Positions 46,592 through 47,335 of a stretch of 47,335 nt of DNA are shown here, in pieces. Under the pieces are notes generated by a model that did no database searches, was not told the DNA's origin, and saw nothing but the letters and a program-made list of their open reading frames with translations. A program made the translations under genes and the position numbers. Source of the stretch: Clostridiales bacterium (lineage in GTDB: Bacteria; Bacillota; Clostridia; Christensenellales; DTU072); assembly GCA_012520515.1 (NCBI GenBank), contig JAAYOD010000044.1:1-47335 (forward strand). Direction: 5' to 3'. Every line of letters begins with the position of its first letter. The stretch's first letter is position 1.

Positions 46592-46622
46592 GATGTGGGA
46601 AAATCTATGATTTTTCCACATC
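46592..46622. repeat. Third inverted repeat of the cluster
   Basis: GATGTGGGAAAATC (46592-46605) pairs with GATTTTTCCACATC (46609-46622) with one G-T wobble around a TAT loop. It repeats the TGTGG...CCACA theme and ends 154 bases before the terminase start. Confidence 0.88.
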
Positions 46623-46776
46623 AAAAGAAAGATCTTTTCCTGAGCTGTTTTTCATTTTTTGGCGGTTTTTATTAGCTTTTTTAGCGGACTTATAATTGTG
46701 TCCGATTGTTGCCAGATATCACGACTTGCTTAGGCTATAATGCGGTCAAACACTGAGTTTTTGAAGGCGGGTTTTT

Positions 46777-47335
46777 GTGGACCAAAGAAGCATTATTAGC
46801 AGAATTCATAAGATAGAAAAAATACTTTCAAGCCGTGAAAGAGCAAATACGCTTGCTAGATATAACACAGGCGACAAAGTGCATCAAAAGCAAATGATGT
46901 TTCATAAATGTTCTAAGCGCAACCGCTGGGTTTTTGGCGGTAACCGCTCAGGCAAAACTGAGTGCGGAGCGGTGGAAACTGTATGGCGGGCAAGGGGCAT
47001 TCACCCTTACCTTGAAAATAGGCCAAATACTTTTGGCTGGGTGGTTAGCGTTAGCTTTGAAGTGCAAAGAGATGTTGCGCAAAACAAAGTGCTTAATTAT
47101 CTTAATCCTGACTGGATACAAGATATTATTATGCACACAGGTTCTAAGCAAAGTGCAAGCTATGGCATTATTGATACCATCATTGTTAAAAATGTCTTTG
47201 GCGGAGTGTCTAAGATTGGCTTTAAGTCGGCAGACCAAGGGAGAGAGAAATTTCAAGGGGCTTCCCTAGACTATGTTTGGTTTGATGAAGAACCGCCAAA
47301 AGATATTTATGAGGAGTGCAAAATGCGTGTTTTGG
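46777..47335 (+). CDS. terL: Phage terminase large subunit, 5' part (runs off window)
   Basis: A reading frame from GTG 46777 (AAGGCGG six bases upstream) stays open to the window end, giving 186 residues. The protein has the Walker A motif FGGNRSGKTE near 52-61 and the Walker B motif YVWFDEEPP near 167-175, spaced as in the terminase ATPase (Terminase_6-like) domain that pumps DNA into phage heads. The C-terminal nuclease half would lie beyond the window. No small-terminase gene precedes it within the window; instead there are hairpins and a non-coding region. Codon use looks like the rest of the window, suggesting a long-resident prophage or a related host. TATAAT at 46736-46741 may be its -10 box, without a clear -35. 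Confidence 0.9.
   Translation, partial: MDQRSIISRIHKIEKILSSRERANTLARYNTGDKVHQKQMMFHKCSKRNRWVFGGNRSGKTECGAVETVWRARGIHPYLENRPNTFGWVVSVSFEVQRDVAQNKVLNYLNPDWIQDIIMHTGSKQSASYGIIDTIIVKNVFGGVSKIGFKSADQGREKFQGASLDYVWFDEEPPKDIYEECKMRVL

Noticed and set aside
46490..46622. Chromosomal replication origin
   Set aside because: There are only two consensus DnaA boxes, both in one palindrome, and no dnaA, dnaN, rpmH or gidA nearby; a phage or plasmid element or regulator site fits better.
46501..46695. 64-codon ORF starting within the inverted-repeat cluster
   Set aside because: It reads straight through two hairpins, has no ribosome site and its composition follows the repeats; the palindromes explain the sequence better.
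46934..47269. 111-codon ORF and its antisense partner inside terL
   Set aside because: It is in another frame of the terminase gene; the terL frame has clear Walker A and B motifs.

Overview
The window (about 37% G+C by eye) reads as a chromosomal segment of a low-GC, Gram-positive, spore-forming anaerobe, most likely an uncultured gut-type member of class Clostridia. The reasons are: strong Shine-Dalgarno sites with occasional TTG/GTG starts; a CIRCE-controlled groES-groEL pair; the Bacillus-like order spoVT - yabM-type flippase - mazG; a CdaA-type diadenylate cyclase; a 2-hydroxyacyl-CoA-dehydratase-type activase cassette; and very large MBG/YDG-repeat surface proteins. The taxonomic call is inference, since no rRNA gene lies in the window.

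Layout. (1) 1-17579 is a surface-protein region: an SH3-like membrane-anchored protein, a leucine-rich-repeat lipoprotein, then (after the convergent groEL-groES operon) a giant 3555-residue repeat protein and a 579-residue partner 7 bases downstream. None has a sortase motif; three end in a C-terminal membrane helix and one is a lipoprotein. (2) 17617-24192 is a housekeeping operon behind a near-consensus promoter: CDP-alcohol phosphatidyltransferase, valS, a HAD phosphatase, hslO (Hsp33) and a TPR protein. (3) 24200-36138 holds a PAP2 phosphatase with an acyl-CoA synthetase, then a long co-directional run: YhhN-like protein, pyrophosphatase, ComEC channel, spoVT, flippase, mazG, dus, serC and serA, closed by a perfect terminator. 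(4) 36173-41424 holds holA, a membrane protein, cdaA, a DUF1015 gene and aspartate kinase, with a terminator. (5) 41425-45872 holds a DUF3298-type protein, a three-gene ATPase/iron-sulfur activase cassette and a flavin-reductase-like protein. (6) 45873-47335 is different in character: an orphan transcription unit (promoter, structured RNA, terminator, no convincing ORF), about 690 bases of AT-rich non-coding DNA ending in three back-to-back inverted repeats, and the 5' part of a phage terminase large-subunit gene that runs off the window.

The middle genes combine envelope lipid and precursor handling (PgsA-like, PAP2, acyl-CoA ligase, flippase), nucleotide and tRNA housekeeping (MazG, Ppa, Dus, ValS), serine and aspartate-family amino-acid synthesis (SerC, SerA, LysC) and c-di-AMP signalling (CdaA). 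The most novel-looking parts are the RNA and triple-hairpin region before the terminase, the giant surface protein with its partner, the split activase cassette, and a phosphatidyltransferase with a 13-residue insertion inside its catalytic signature.
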